Assembly (NCBI GenBank): GCA_030549205.1
Contig: JAUKTV010000003.1
Location: forward strand, 2,976,001 to 3,040,000
DNA length: 64,000 nt
Reading direction: 5' to 3'
Source of the DNA: Apiosordaria backusii
Lineage: Eukaryota > Ascomycota > Sordariomycetes > Sordariales > Lasiosphaeriaceae
Shown: positions 24,101 through 35,415 of the stretch, piece after piece
How positions within the stretch are numbered: the stretch's first letter is position 1
How the letters are laid out: every line of letters starts with the position of its first letter
Translations under genes and position numbers: made by a program
Notes under the pieces: generated by a model
The model's input: only the letters and a program-made list of their open reading frames with translations
The model's database searches: none
What the model was told of the DNA's origin: nothing

Positions 24101-25067
24101 GGTGGCACGCCTATGGCAATCATCGCGGGGCTATTTGAATGTCGTTGAGGCGTCCTGGCAAAAAGACACCACGCGCGCGCGGATTGTAAAAAGGTGTTTA
24201 GCTGCAATGGGCGGTATATATTTGGCAACGAAATGCCTGCAGCTTCTAATTGAAGGGCTGTAAAGATGGCACGCAACGTATCAACGTGATCGTCAATGGT
24301 TTGGGCCGGCGGCGCAACAAGGTGTCCCGTCAGCTTTGGGACGTCGGGGCAATTCAATTGCCAAGCACTGACGCAGCTTGAATAAGGCTGGCTGATTAGA
24401 TAAGATGCAAGCTGCCAAGCCTTAAGGCCTGTTGCGTACCAGACAGCCTGAGCTCTTGAACACCATCGCCGCCAATATTCTCTGATACCACCTGCAATTC
24501 ATTTTGTCCGTTAATATCGAGATTCAACAAGGGGATGTTAGCTTCAGGATCAGGTCTATCAGTCCTTCCATACCAGTTCTCTCCCAAACATGGTGCCGTT
24601 TGAGAATTGTTAAGAAATACATGCCCCCACAGGCTACCCACACAGACCGCGACGAACACATTATCTGCCGGGTCCACCCGCCATGCCGTTACAAGCCGCT
24701 CCTTGATTAACGGTCAGGGTCCAGAGCTGATGGAACAGGGGCGCCCTGATTGGCCAACCGCCGTCTAGAGGGCGTAGCGCAGCAGCATGAGCGGCCATGC
24801 AACCTCCGATCCTACTCCGAGATTTTGGTAGAGCCCAAGAGAGCTCCAACTGCAATTACTCGCCAGCGTGGTGTGCCGTATGAGTCTTGCGCTGCTCATA
24901 TAAAACACCTGGGGTTTTGCCATTCGCCATCGCGCGCCTTGCCGTCGAGCAGCCCGTCTATGCCAGTGCTGTGACTTACAAAAGCCAATTGCTTCTTTTC
25001 GTCTCTCTCTTGGCTACTGAAGTCACATTTCTGGTCACTGGCACACAACACCATCACAACCTCCAAA
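24101..25067. promoter_or_regulatory. Divergent promoter region SCY1-like / BCAT
   Basis: 967 bp between two start codons. A TATAAAA at 24899-24905 lies 163 bp before the aminotransferase ATG and fits as its TATA box. A TATATAT at 24215-24221 lies about 115 bp upstream of the SCY1-like ATG and may serve that gene. Confidence 0.5.
24899..24905 (+). promoter_or_regulatory. Probable TATA box of BCAT gene
   Basis: TATAAAA, 163 bp upstream of the ATG at 25068, followed by a CT-rich leader. Confidence 0.45.
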
Positions 25068-26379
25068 ATGATGCGCCGTCTTCTCCCAAGATGCGCTCCC
25101 CGGTCAGCCTTCAGCGCCCAGCGCTCCTCAGCCCTCGGTGCTGCCCTTCAAGCACAGTCTGCTGTTCAGCGCCGCCAATATAGCATCTCCCCACAAGCCT
25201 CCACCTCCCAGCTCCTCGACATCGACCCCTCCAAATTGGTCGTTGAGAAGACCTCCAAGCCCAAGGACCTCCTCCCCTCCAAAGATCTTGTCTTCGGCCG
25301 TAACTTTACCGGTCCGTCTCCCTCTCTCTTTACACCGTAATTAATATATCCCAACTAACCAGTAAACAGACCACATGCTCACCATAGAATGGACCCAAGA
25401 ATCCGGCTGGTCCGCCCCCAAAATCCTCCCCTACCAAAACCTCTCCCTCGACCCCGCCACCTGCGTCTTCCATTACGCCTTCGAATGCTTCGAAGGCATG
25501 AAAGCCTACAGAGACACCAAAGGCCAAATCCGCCTCTTCCGCCCAGACAAAAACATGGCCCGCTTCAACAAATCCGCCGCCCGCATCGCCCTCCCCACCT
25601 TCTCCCCCGAAGCCCTCACCTCCCTCATCGCCTCCTTCGCCAAGCTCGAATCCCGCTTCATTCCCTCAGAGCGAGGCTACTCCCTCTACCTCCGACCAAC
25701 CATGATCGGCACTCAAAAAACCCTCGGCGTCGGCCCCCCCGGCTCCGCCCTCCTCTACGTGATCGCCTCCCCCGTCGGTCCCTATTACCCCACCGGCTTC
25801 AAAGCCGTCTCCCTCGAAGCAACCGACTACGCCGTCCGCGCCTGGCCCGGCGGCGTAGGTGACAAGAAGCTCGGCGCAAACTACGCCCCCTGCATCGTCC
25901 CGCAAAAGGAAGCCATGTCCCGTGGCTTCCAGCAGAACCTCTGGCTGTTTGGAGAAGAAGAATACGTCACCGAGGTCGGGACCATGAACTTTTTTGTTGC
26001 CATCCGCAACAAGCAGACCGGTCAGAAGGAGCTCATCACTGCGCCGTTGGACGGGACGATCCTCAACGGTGTGACGAGGGATAGCGTCCTTGCCCTCGCA
26101 AGAGAAAGACTCGCGCCGGAAGGGTGGAAGATTGAGGAGAGAAAGTTCACCATGGGCGAGCTTGCCGAGGCGTCGGCCGAGGGGAGGTTGATCGAGGCGT
26201 TTGGTGCGGGCACCGCGGCGATTGTTTCTCCAGTGAGGGCGATCAGCTGGAAGGGGCAGCTTGTCAACTGCGGGTTGAAGGACAATGAGGAGAGCGGGGA
26301 GATTGCCATGAAGATGAAGGAGTGGATGGAGGCGAGGCAGTATGGTGATGAGGAGAGCGATTGGAGTTACATTTGCTAG
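25068..26379 (+). CDS. BAT1: Branched-chain amino-acid aminotransferase, mitochondrial
   Basis: PLP-dependent fold-type IV transaminase that interconverts Leu, Ile and Val with their 2-keto acids. Exons 25068-25311 and 25370-26379; the intron has a less usual GTCCGT donor, a CTAAC branch point and CAG acceptor. Spliced length is 417 residues, usual for the family. The N-terminus (MMRRLLPRCAPRSAFSAQRSS) is Arg/Ser/Ala-rich without acidic residues, a typical matrix-targeting presequence, so this is the mitochondrial form. Visible signature: FHYAFECFEGMKAYR, RLFRPDKNMARFNKSA, and the PLP-binding lysine (residue 248) in GDKKLGANYAPC. The EVGTMNFF segment and the C-terminal GTAAIVSPV cofactor-binding turn are intact. 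Codon choice changes from strongly C-ending in the first two thirds to G-ending after about 25980. An in-frame ATG at 25375 also exists but lies inside the fold. Confidence 0.95.
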
Positions 26380-26843
26380 ATCTTCTCCTTTTGTGTTTTT
26401 CGAGAGAGAGCGGTAGATTTTTTTATTTTTGGGCTGCGTATATAAGGAGCAAGGCGAATGGTAAAAGCAAAAAGTTTATACCCCACTGAATCACCTGTTG
26501 ATACGCGTCTTGTAAATGTGAATAGTGCAAACAAAGCAAATCATTGTGCATCCCGTCTCTGTCTTGTAAAATATGTGAAACCGAAAAGAATAGAATTCCA
26601 CCCGTCTAGTTCTTGTGGTTCTGTGTTGGTCCTCCTCTATCGCTTGTGTGCCACCAACCCCCCGCCCGTCTGTATTTACATTTATCCCCCACCATTCTCC
26701 TGGCCTTTTGTTGTTATTTGCTGTCCCCTTGTTTCTTGATCCTCTGTCGTCATCTTTGCGCTGTCAACGGCCCCTTGCGCCCATGTTGCCCTGCTATTGT
26801 CGTGTCTCTATCATGGAGTTGAGTCGGCCCCTCAGAAAAACAT
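26380..26843. other. Convergent 3' region BCAT / ESSS
   Basis: 464 bp with the two 3' UTRs. T-rich just after the BCAT stop. No gene seen. Confidence 0.5.
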
Positions 26844-27483
26844 CTAGTCCTTCTTGTTGTCCGGGTCCTCCAAGATGCCCTCTGCTTCTAATCTCCTCCT
26901 CGCCTCCTCGAGAGCCCAGGTTTGGATCCTGTTTGACATGAGCGTTAGCGAATCATCCATATATCCCTTATATATCATCCCCACCAGTCCCTTTCACACC
27001 CATCCTGACCCTCTTTCTTCTCCATCCTCCCTAGTCCCTTTATCGTTTCCTTCCCTTCCCCATCCCCATCCCCATCCCCCATATCTCCAAAACCCCCTCC
27101 ATCATATCGAGCCATCAACCCCACCCCTCCTCCCATCCCATCCCATCCCCATCACACCCCCCCCCCCCCCTCCCCAGCGTCACCAAGCAAAGGAAATGTG
27201 TGTGGGAGTAAAACCTACGAAGTATCCGGCTTCCAAGCATACGCCACCCCAAAAACAACAAAACTCCCCAAAAACCCATAAAAGTACAAATTCTCCCACC
27301 CCTCATTGACATACTTCTCCCCCGGCTTGACCCCAAACAGCCACCCCGTGGGGGATCGTACTGGGGGCTGTGGCCTCCCTTCTTTGCTCCCGTAACACTG
27401 AACGATCTCTTGGTCCCCATGTTCATCATCGTGGGGGCAACTGCCCGGCGGGCGGCGAGAAGGGTGCGGAGAGCGGGCGTCAT
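26844..27483 (-). CDS. NADH:ubiquinone oxidoreductase ESSS (NDUFB11-type) subunit, with one apparent base missing
   Basis: Accessory membrane-arm subunit of mitochondrial complex I. ATG at 27483; exon 1 27483-27219, intron 27218-26929 (GTAGGT ... CGCTAACGC ... CAG), exon 2 26928-26844 ending in TAG. Exon 1 starts with a mitochondrial presequence (TPALRTLLAARRAVAPT), then reads SPQYDPP. The family core TGWLFGVKPGEKYVNEGWEN with a single membrane helix (NLYFYGFLGSFVVFGVAYAW) follows in the next frame. Exon 2 gives IQTWALEEARRRLEAEGILE. The two exons total 350 nt; one extra C in the run at 27350-27354 would give 351 nt, a 116-residue protein and an unbroken frame. I therefore read it as a functional gene with a sequence error. 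The intron is long (290 nt) and very C-rich, with a C14 run at 27157-27170. Confidence 0.85.
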
Positions 27484-28429
27484 TTTCGCTCTTTCTTTCA
27501 GTCAACTCTCGGTCGGCGGGGGTCGAAATCGGAGATTGAAAACGAGGGGGAAAATAGAGCGGAGCGGAGCGGAGTGGAGTGGAGTGGAGAGGTAAAAAAA
27601 GGGGAAGTGGTCGTGGTGGTGGTGTGGTGAGGTTGGTGGTGGTGGTGGTGGAATTTGCCCCTCAAACGCGCGCAGTCGCAGTCGGAAATCGAGAAGTCGT
27701 CGATGACAGACAGAGAGAGAGAGAGGTGAGGTCGATTGCTCAGTCAGCTAGTTCGGTTGTGGAGCAGCCACCCGCAAACAAGCTTGGCCCTTGGCGCCGA
27801 AACTCGGGCTGGTATTTTGCCAAGGTCACGTGATATCCCCCTTGGACTACACACACATAGACACATAGACCAACAGGATAACGGCTTCCGTGTCCGTTGT
27901 TTTCTGGTTTACGTCGATATCATTCATCATGGCTTTTCCCATGATTCTCCAATGGATATTCCAAGGTGTATGCTGTCTGTTACTTCACCGAAGCCACACT
28001 TGACGGGGATGGTATGACATGCATTAAATTGGCCGAGTTGGAGACATAACATCACAGCAGTACAATCTCACCTGCAAGAAGTCCAAAAATCAAGACCAAT
28101 CAAAGCGCTTCTTCATTTTATTCATCTGTTCCGCTAATCTCTATCAAACCCGCTCCTTCCGCGCTGCGTACTCACAGAGGCACCAAAAGCATCACCCTCC
28201 CGCCTTGCCAAGAATGCTAGCAAGCCAGAGGATGCCGATTTCGAAGACTATGTGAGTAATCAGCCTGCTACAGGTAATCCCATATCCTGTGATTTGTCCT
28301 CATCGCACCATGTCTGTCCAAAATTTCCAGGATTGCTGTCGAGCCGAAAAGCGAAAAAAAAAAAAGCAAAGAATCGATCATAAGCAACGACATGCCCACA
28401 CTCAAATGCCCACCCGCAACTGTCCACAC
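27484..28429. other. Intergenic between ESSS and Argonaute genes
   Basis: About 950 bp. It holds a simple-repeat patch (27555-27725) directly upstream of the ESSS start: GGAGC/GGAGT pentamers, then GGT-rich repeats, then (GA)n. The remainder precedes the 3' end of the Argonaute gene. No gene is supported. Confidence 0.5.
27555..27725. repeat. Simple-repeat patch upstream of ESSS gene
   Basis: About seven GGAG(C/T) pentamers, then a GGT-rich stretch, then (GA)n. Purine-rich on the plus strand, so pyrimidine-rich in the sense of the ESSS gene. Confidence 0.7.
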
Positions 28430-31400
28430 TCAAATATAGTACATGGAATTCTCCAAGTTCCTGTGCACCCTACGATCCCCAACCGTCTCCTGGGTGCCAG
28501 AAACAACACTGCTGGCATCATCAAACAACTCATGTTTGTGAATCCGAGCCCGAGTGCACACCAAATCAGCGTAGTAGGCTGGCGGACAAATGCTGACTGC
28601 CTTGGTAGCACGGCCGTAGAGATAACACATGTCGTGTGTCACCTTCTCGAGGTTGTTGGCGGCCTCGGCTCCATACGAAGGGCGGAAGATCTCGTCCATG
28701 AGCACCGTGTAGTGCGCCGGGCGAGCTGTGCCTTGAAGGGAGGCGTGAGCCTGGAGGAAGAAGTCCCAGTATCGAACATTGGTCACTCCTCTGTCGACGA
28801 TGGTGCCCTCCTTGGGGCTCTTGGACTTGAAGTGAGTCTGTTGGGGGTCTGTGGGGTAGAACCGAGTCTGATGCCTCTTGACCGAGACAATCAGCGTAAT
28901 TCGGGGCTGCTGCTTCACATACATTTGGCTGCATGCCGTCCGAATGTGAGGAAGTTCCGCGGTAAGCACCATCTTGAACTGCCCCTCGCTAACGCCATCA
29001 CGGTAGATCAAGATATTCTCAGGCAGCCTGCCACCGTTGTGTTTCTGCCACAGCTGAAGCCGAGTCTTGAAGTTCTCCACGAGCTTGACATCCAACTGTT
29101 CTACCCGTCCCGGGTTCTGCCAGGCCACAGCAGGCCACTGGCCAAGGTCCGAGTCAATGCTGGCCACAAGACCAACCAAACTGGGGGCGTTCTCTCCTGC
29201 ACCTGGTGCAAGATTCGTGGGGTGCGTGACATCGTACCCGACGACCATTGTCTTCCCAGAGGAAAGGAGGGGGTGAGCAGCTTGGAGTTTATGGTTGACG
29301 CCACCAAACTTCAGGTTGACCTTGAGTGCCACGTTGGCAAAGTAGCCAAACTGGCCCTTTTCATTAAGGATCTTATTATGAACGACGCACACCGTTTGAA
29401 TGCCGTACTCGACATCTCCCATCTTCTTTACGGCGTTGTAGATGTCAGCGTCCTGATTGCCCAACACAACGATTACCAAGTCAGGCTTAGGGTTGATCTT
29501 CTGGAAAACCGCCCTCAATTCTTGCTCGCCCCTAGGTTGCACCTGGAATCCTGCCGCGGGAGTGGCATTCTTGTTGATGGCCATCCCCATGTTCTGAGCC
29601 ATGAAGCCCACAAACTGGCCCATCGTGGTCTTGACGAGCTGGAGCTGGTTAGGGTGGCAGTTGACTGTCAAAAACGTCCAGTTCTTGATCATCCGGCCAG
29701 GTTTCGAGACTCTGACACCCTTGAGGAGCCAGCCGCCGTCTTGGGGTTTGATGGATTCGACAGAGTTGCCCTTGGGGTAGGTGATGGCGGGAGGCGGAAG
29801 CATACGGCCCTTGACTGTGATCAGCTGCTTGTCAACACTCACCCCGAACTTATCGAGGAGCTTGTTGTTATCAAGCGCGAGCACACTTCTGGCGTTGGTC
29901 GTGACGGAAACGGCGTTGAGTGAGGGTTTGCGACAAGCGAACTGAATCATGCTTTGTGCCTCGGTGGCAGAGAGCTTGGCCTTGACTGCTTGCCCAGGCA
30001 AAAGCGAGCACCACTCCGCCAGCATGTAGATGGGCCTGGCCGGGCTGCCGACGTTAATGAGGGGCCATCGTTCATCTGGACGGACATCGTGCGTCCGGCC
30101 ATATTCTGCAGGTCACAGTTAGCGGAAAGATTCTCAATTGGAGCGAGTGAAACATACTAGCTACATGGTAATCGGACACCAAAACCATGGTGTCATACTG
30201 GAGACCCGGCGGTGCTGGCCTCGGTTCCTTGGGGGATCGAAGAAAGAACTTAACGGTCGTCGGACGGCCCCAGTACTCGTTAGGTTTGAACATGGGCCTT
30301 TTCTCCTCACCGCTGCCATCGCCCACCCTGGCCAGCCCGGCCACAGATCGCTCAATTGTCACCCACTCGCCAGGCTTATCCGAGGGAACCTGGCACGATA
30401 TTCTCGATTTGGCCAAAAAGCCATGGAACCTTTTAAGTGTGTTATTATTAAGCGGCAACTTCTTGAACAGATCACACAGCGGAATGGGTTGCCGGAAGAC
30501 ACCGTGGGTGACATTGACGTTCAAAAGCAGACGACCTGTGGCCAACCGCACACTCTGAACATAGCCACGAAGGATGTTGATCATGCTTTCGGGAGTGACG
30601 GGACCAATTTCGGAGCGGTTGGCGTCAAAGGCGAAGAATCGACTCGTTCCGACGGCGGCTGTATTGGCATTGCTGCGGGGAGTGTGGCCGAGCACAACGC
30701 CTAGAGCATCAACTTCCGCTGCGAACTTGGGGAAAACAGACTCATTCCCTTTGTCATCAAAGGTCTGGAGATACTGCTTCAGCCGTCCAATATCGAGTGA
30801 GACAGGGTCGTTGAATTTGACAGCCCAACGTTCCTCACCACTGCTCCCCTTTGGGATGCTGACTTTGATGACCGAATCGGCGGGCAGCGGGAGTTTTGCC
30901 TTGGCGATCACACTCGCCTTGTATTCGGTAGCGCAAACGACGGTGGGCGGTAGGGTATCGAGCGCAGCTTTGATGATCTTGGCGAGCTTGGTGCCTTTTG
31001 CCTCTTTCGTCTTTTCTTTGTCCTTGCCCTTAGCAGAGCTCTGTTCCGCCTTGTCTGCACCAGAGGATTCCGGTGACACCAGCACGTTGTAGCCGAACAA
31101 TGACGCCGTGTTGGCGTTGAGTTCGAAGTAGTTGGCCCACAGGATAACTGGAGTTCCGCCGGTACCAAAGTTTGGTCGGTAGGGAAAGAAGCTCGATTCA
31201 TCACCAACAGAAAGCTTGCCCATCTTTGCCAAGGCAGAGTTCTGTTGTTGAATGAAGCGATCTTCAAGGGCTGTGATGTTGGGATTGGGCTGAGGGATGA
31301 CATTGTTCGGACCTCTTGATCTCATGTTAGCAAGGGTACTGTTTTTGTCTCGACAATGTGTACAGGTGCACTTACGTGTAGACATCGGGACCTCCGCCTC

Positions 31401-31659
31401 CAGCTCCTCCTCCTCGGCCACCACCGCCATAACCACCTCTGGGCCCTCCACGATCATTGAAGCCACCGCGACCGCCCCGGTAGCCGCCACGAAAATCACC
31501 ACGGCCACCCTGATCGCCGTAGCCTCCTCCACCGCGGCCTCCACCACCGCCTCCAGCTCCACCTCGGCCGCCTCTGTCGCTAAAGCCACCGCGGTCAGAG
31601 CCGCCACGCCCGCCGCCACGCCCCCCGCGGCCTCTGCCACGACCCTGGAAGTCGGACAT
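28430..31659 (-). CDS. Argonaute protein (QDE-2/SMS-2 type)
   Basis: Small-RNA-guided slicer of the fungal RNA-silencing pathways (quelling or meiotic silencing of unpaired DNA). Exons 31659-31376, 31320-30158 and 30105-28430 (1040 residues); both introns are short with GTAAGT or GTATGT donors and the joins keep frame (DVYT to SRGPNN; SDYHVA to KYGRTHDVRP). Residues 1-95 are almost only Arg and Gly (RGG/RGR repeats), a region known in other Argonautes to be methylated and to bind RNA or Tudor partners. Then come the N domain, a linker with a Lys-rich insertion (GKDKEKTKEAKG), PAZ, MID (WPLINVGSPARPIYMLAEWC) and PIWI. In PIWI the slicer residues D (VVGYDVTHP), D (LIYRDGVSEGQF) and H (PAHYTVL) are visible, so cleavage activity is expected. 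I cannot decide between the quelling and meiotic paralogue from memory. A 544-residue antisense frame here is a shadow. Confidence 0.95.
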
Positions 31660-33904
31660 CCTCAGGAAACGGATTGCTTGTAAGATATGTTTGTAGGTGC
31701 TGTTCGAGATGGATGCTCTGTATCGCCGGGTCGGTAGGTATGCGTGGAGGAATTACTGTGAGGGAGCTCGAAGTTGGTGCTGCTGCCTCGTCGAGATTGA
31801 GGCTGTCTGATACTCGTTGGCCCTTCCAAACACTGTTTGGTTGGGTTGGCGGAGGGACAGGAAGCTGCAACAAGCTCAAGCTCAAGCCCGAGTTCTGGGA
31901 TGGAAGGACGCAGGAGCGAGGTGGAATCGGTGGACACTGCGTTGTTGAAAGGTACCCCACATTAGTTTAATGGGTGGGGTAGTTGGGTTACTTTGTTCTT
32001 GTGTTCATCGACAATGAAATAACAATAGGATGAAGCAACAGATGCAGAAAAAAACAGACCGAAGGATGAGGGAACCCAGAGAAGATGTGGTAAAACTGAT
32101 GATGCCTTTCCTTTCAGGTCGCCCAACGTTAGGCATCGACCAGAGCTGCGTGCCAGATGCTGTTTGGCGGGCCTCAGTGCAGAAGCAAGCGGAGGTCGTA
32201 ACGACGTGTGGTCTGTGTCCAAAAGTACGTACTGGGATTATTGCTGAATTGAGTTTAGCTGCTAAATCGACCCTGATCTTGGCGCACTTTGAGTGGATCC
32301 GGGGAGGTAGGTCCGAGTAATTAGTGGTGAGGTTTACCGCAAGGTCGGTAGCACGAATTAACGCCTCACTGCGGCGTTGTGTGACTGCAGGAAGGCGGTC
32401 GTTTTGGTAGGTGCCCTGGCGATGGCTCAAAGATTGGACAAAACTTGAAGGAGGAGAAATGACGTGGCAGAGGCGAACCTTCTCGCTAGCTTGCTGTCAC
32501 CCACACTCGTCCAAACGCTCCTTCCCTGGTTTATGTGTTATATACACCGCTTTTTGTAAAGGCAGCTAGCTACCTATATGCTTTCTTTTTCTGCTAACTG
32601 CTTTTAGCAGATGTATATGTCGGGTACACTTCCCGAGGTAGGATGCGATATCTCTCCCTCTTTATGGCCTCAACTGCTCGCTCATTCACAAGCCAGGCTG
32701 CGATGATGGTGCTAATGACCACTCTCGCAGCGGGAAAGACTCATTGACCTGTCATCGAAACAAACTCTCGACATGCAGCTATCTGCGCTATTTGACATGG
32801 CCGTTGTCCGCCACCCCCGCCCTCCAGGCTGACTGAGAAGCCAGCCACATCTCCGCTCAAGCACAACTGTCGTGGACGACTCACGATGCAGACATTCGTC
32901 AACCTCCGTTTGCAAAGAAGCGGTTGTCTACATTGATTCATATTACTTCAAAGCTCTAAGATTAAGTCTCAATCATTCGTTGTACCATCCCGCCGGCTCC
33001 TAGCATTTCAACCTCATCAACTCATCTGTTCATCAGTTTGCAGGACGATCACAAACTTGATCCAACATGTCAACACAACTGAGAATGATGCTTCCTTTTC
33101 ACTGGCAAAGACACACAAAGTTCTGTCATCTATAGCTTCTGCATCCTCATCATGCAGCAACCCACTTTTTACACACCAAGTAGTCACCCCCGCGAGACCG
33201 TTTGATCTCCTCTTCCATAACCAAAGCTAAGCCAGTGGCGTTTGCCCCTCCACCGTTTGCCCCTCCACCATTTCTCCGAATCAGCTCCATCTGCACTCAT
33301 CCACATCCCAACGATCTTTGGGCCTCTAGGGTGCCTTTCATGCTTTTTTTTTTCCTACACTTTCAGGCCTGAAGGTGCATTCCTAGCGACCCTTTACACA
33401 TGGCATTATGTGTGACAAGATCAGGGGCTTTTTTTGAGATACATGCTACATTGTGGTGAACCTCTCAGTCAAAGCAGGCAGCGCGATGTCTTTTTCTCGG
33501 CTTTGTCTCGGTCAACGGACATGTGATCTAATACTAGCATACGTCATATTTAACCACCTACTCTATTGGGTGTGGGGCTTTGTTTCGTTTGATGAGGGAG
33601 CAACCTGAAGGGCGCCCTGAACCCCTGAGCCCCTTAACTGAGATTACCCCTGAATCCCCAGCCTCTACGCCATACCCAGTCCCTATCACCAGTTCCTTAC
33701 CAGGTAGGTTATCCACCACAACAAACAAAAGATGATTCCGGAATTTGGCAGACAAAGCCAACAGTTTTCCATGCTCATTCAATGTCTTCGAGAAGAGGAG
33801 GTAGTCAAGCTTTGCAAAATCACGGTTATAGGGACGCCACTCAGCCACTAGACACACACAACCAGACCAGAGAGAGAGAATTCCAGTTTCTTTTCCCACT
33901 TCCC
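31660..33904. other. Left flank of the island, no supported gene
   Basis: About 2.2 kb. The first few hundred bases must contain the Argonaute promoter. A duplicated 15-mer (GTTTGCCCCTCCACC) lies near 33239-33270. An open frame at 33558-33899 on the minus strand has no ATG at its 5' end (it starts at GTG) and no recognisable motif, but abuts the tRNA-like element; it may be a relic. Confidence 0.45.
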
Positions 33905-34010
33905 GTGGCGTGGCAGCATAGCGGTGAATGTATTCCTGAGATAGAGTGAAGATCCAGGTTTGACTCCTGGCCCGTCACATAGCGTTTGATTTGCAGTGTT
34001 GCTTTTTTTT
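33905..34010 (+). ncRNA. tRNA-like Pol III element, left copy
   Basis: A 74-nt tRNA-like unit (33905-33978), a 24-nt trailer and a T8 run (34003-34010) that would terminate Pol III. The D-arm folds (GCAT/ATGT around AGCGGTGA), and the T-arm is a perfect CCAGG/CCTGG stem with a 7-nt loop. The acceptor pairs as TGGCG-GG with CCCGTCA if one T is bulged. The anticodon arm does not make a normal 5-bp stem with a 7-nt loop, so a decoding tRNA is unlikely. It differs from the right copy (56585-56691, opposite strand) at 8 of 74 positions; four are C-to-T relative to the right copy, one of them inside the B box (GGTTTGACTCC). It stands at the left edge of the accessory island. It could be a tRNA pseudogene or a novel tRNA-derived RNA. 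Confidence 0.6.
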
Positions 34011-34657
34011 CTCTCTTTGGCGTTAATTTTTGCTTATCACTTGCACATTGTAACTTTGTCGTTTTTAATTTAAGTTCGTTTATTCCGTGGGCACGGTATC
34101 TCCTGTTATGAGGAGAGGAAGAGACGCAGAAAAAGAGAGAGCAATTGGTATCTATATGGGACTAATACAAGAGGGAAACGACCTGCCTGTACAGGAGATG
34201 AAGGGTCGAGCTGCTCTGTATTCACTTGATAGTGCTGGTTTTGGACAATACCTGCATTCTGAAGAAACCCAACGGTCTCGAAAATGCTTACATGGTGTCA
34301 TTGGAACATGGTCTTGCCAGAGCATCAGGTTTCCAAACTTGTTCGACAGCTTGCTCGCATACTAAATATATTTGTAATTCGGATCATAGGCTCAGGGTCA
34401 TTCCTTCTATGACTAAAAGAAATCGCTGTCCATATTGCACGATCCTTTCCCTGAGCCCATTTTTCATTGTGCAACCTCAAAATATTCCTGTCTTGCCGAG
34501 AGTTCAATACAAGTTGCCTGTATTTTTCCTAGTATTAAAATGTCAGTTTCCCATAAGATAATAAAGGAAGCACCCAATATCTCTTACCTAGATTGGTTCG
34601 TCCTCCATGGTTCGGCCTCCATGGTTCGGGATTGAGAACTTGCCTCAAGTCCCCAAT
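34011..34657. other. Island sequence, no supported gene
   Basis: About 650 bp, moderately AT-rich. A 14-bp tandem repeat (GGTTCGGCCTCCAT type, 2-3 copies) lies at 34594-34631. A minus-strand splice-donor-like GTAAGAGATATTGG near 34586 resembles the donors that follow the small-protein genes further right. Confidence 0.4.
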
Positions 34658-34984
34658 ATGTCCACCATGTCACGAATCCGCGAGGTCAACCAGAAATTCA
34701 GAATCGCCAGCAGGCAATCGTCCACTTTCAAGCCCACTGCACCACCTGCCCCATCCTCAACTCCTATCGATCCATCCAGCAGCCTGAGCCATTCAGTTTT
34801 GCCATCGCCGCGCCCTCATGAAGAAATACCTCAACCAACGCTACAATCAGGGACATCCTGCCAATTTTGCCAGGCTCGTTCGGAGACGACATTTATCTCC
34901 GGATTGCCGAGCTTGAATCTTCCTCTTCTTCATCCTGCTCTTCCCTCAGCCTTTGCTCTGCTTTGCCAGGATCGGGACCGATAA
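34658..34984 (+). CDS. Hypothetical ORF, possibly degraded
   Basis: ATG-initiated frame of 108 residues: a basic start (MSTMSRIREVNQKFRIASRQ), a Pro/Ser-rich middle and a C-Q-F-C-Q motif. A neighbouring frame from 34867 continues with GDDIYLRIAELESSSSSS, which looks more protein-like than the tail of the first frame, so one base may have been lost near 34870. It is the only candidate on the plus strand within the island array. Not recognised. Confidence 0.25.
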   Translation: MSTMSRIREVNQKFRIASRQSSTFKPTAPPAPSSTPIDPSSSLSHSVLPSPRPHEEIPQPTLQSGTSCQFCQARSETTFISGLPSLNLPLLHPALPSAFALLCQDRDR

Positions 34985-35182
34985 GCTTTCCTGAAGTTCA
35001 AGTAAAAGATACTGGCCTCTATTTTGTTAGCATGATTCATTTTACTCCAGAAATCAAATGACATAATTGATATTTCTTACCAAAAAGCCGACAGGAATGC
35101 TCTCCTAACTCGAACAATAAGAGGCCGTTATTGACGTGTTACTCTCCTCCCATCTTATGCAGAAAACCACCTACATTTTTCA

Positions 35183-35415
35183 TTAAAGGGACTTATCCAG
35201 CATATCATCTCTCTTCATCCTTGGCCAAATCTGGCCCATTTCCATTCTTTCTTCCAAATAGCGCGGCGTAGAAAATCGTACGGTCTCTCGTAAAATTGGG
35301 GCGGCTGAATACTGGTTCCGTTTGGCTTCCGCATGGCTTGATGGGCCATTACAGCCACCGCCAAAGACCGGAGACGGGCCTCACAGTCGTCGTCGCCGCA
35401 CTCACAACCGGTCAA
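35183..35415 (-). pseudogene. Island small-protein family, copy A (broken)
   Basis: Carries the family core: GCECGDDDCEARLRSLAVAV, then MAHQAMRKPNGTSIQPPQFY and AIWKKEW. It then shifts frame by one base at 35242-35244 (TGG followed by AAATGG, where a further G would restore the frame) and continues as MGQIWPRMKRDDMLDKSL to TAA at 35185-35183. There is no ATG in frame: the N-terminal NLS-like region seen in copies B and C is missing and an upstream TAA closes the frame. A splice donor GTAAGAAATAT at 35080 follows the stop by about 100 nt, with a GCTAAC branch point and CTTCAG acceptor at 34991. I read it as a decayed family member; sequence error could explain the frameshift but not the missing start. 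Confidence 0.6.

Noticed and set aside
27115..27218. Extension of the first ESSS frame through 27115
   Set aside because: It is a reading through the frameshift and intron; the conserved C-terminus is found in exon 2 at 26928-26844 instead.
28289..29923. 544-residue plus-strand ORF over the Argonaute PIWI domain
   Set aside because: Exact antisense shadow of a highly conserved coding exon; opens in the Argonaute 3' UTR and has no domain of its own.
33905..33978. Functional decoding tRNA gene
   Set aside because: D-arm and T-arm fold, but the anticodon arm cannot form a regular 5-bp stem with a 7-nt loop and U33, and the acceptor stem needs a bulge; kept as tRNA-like only.
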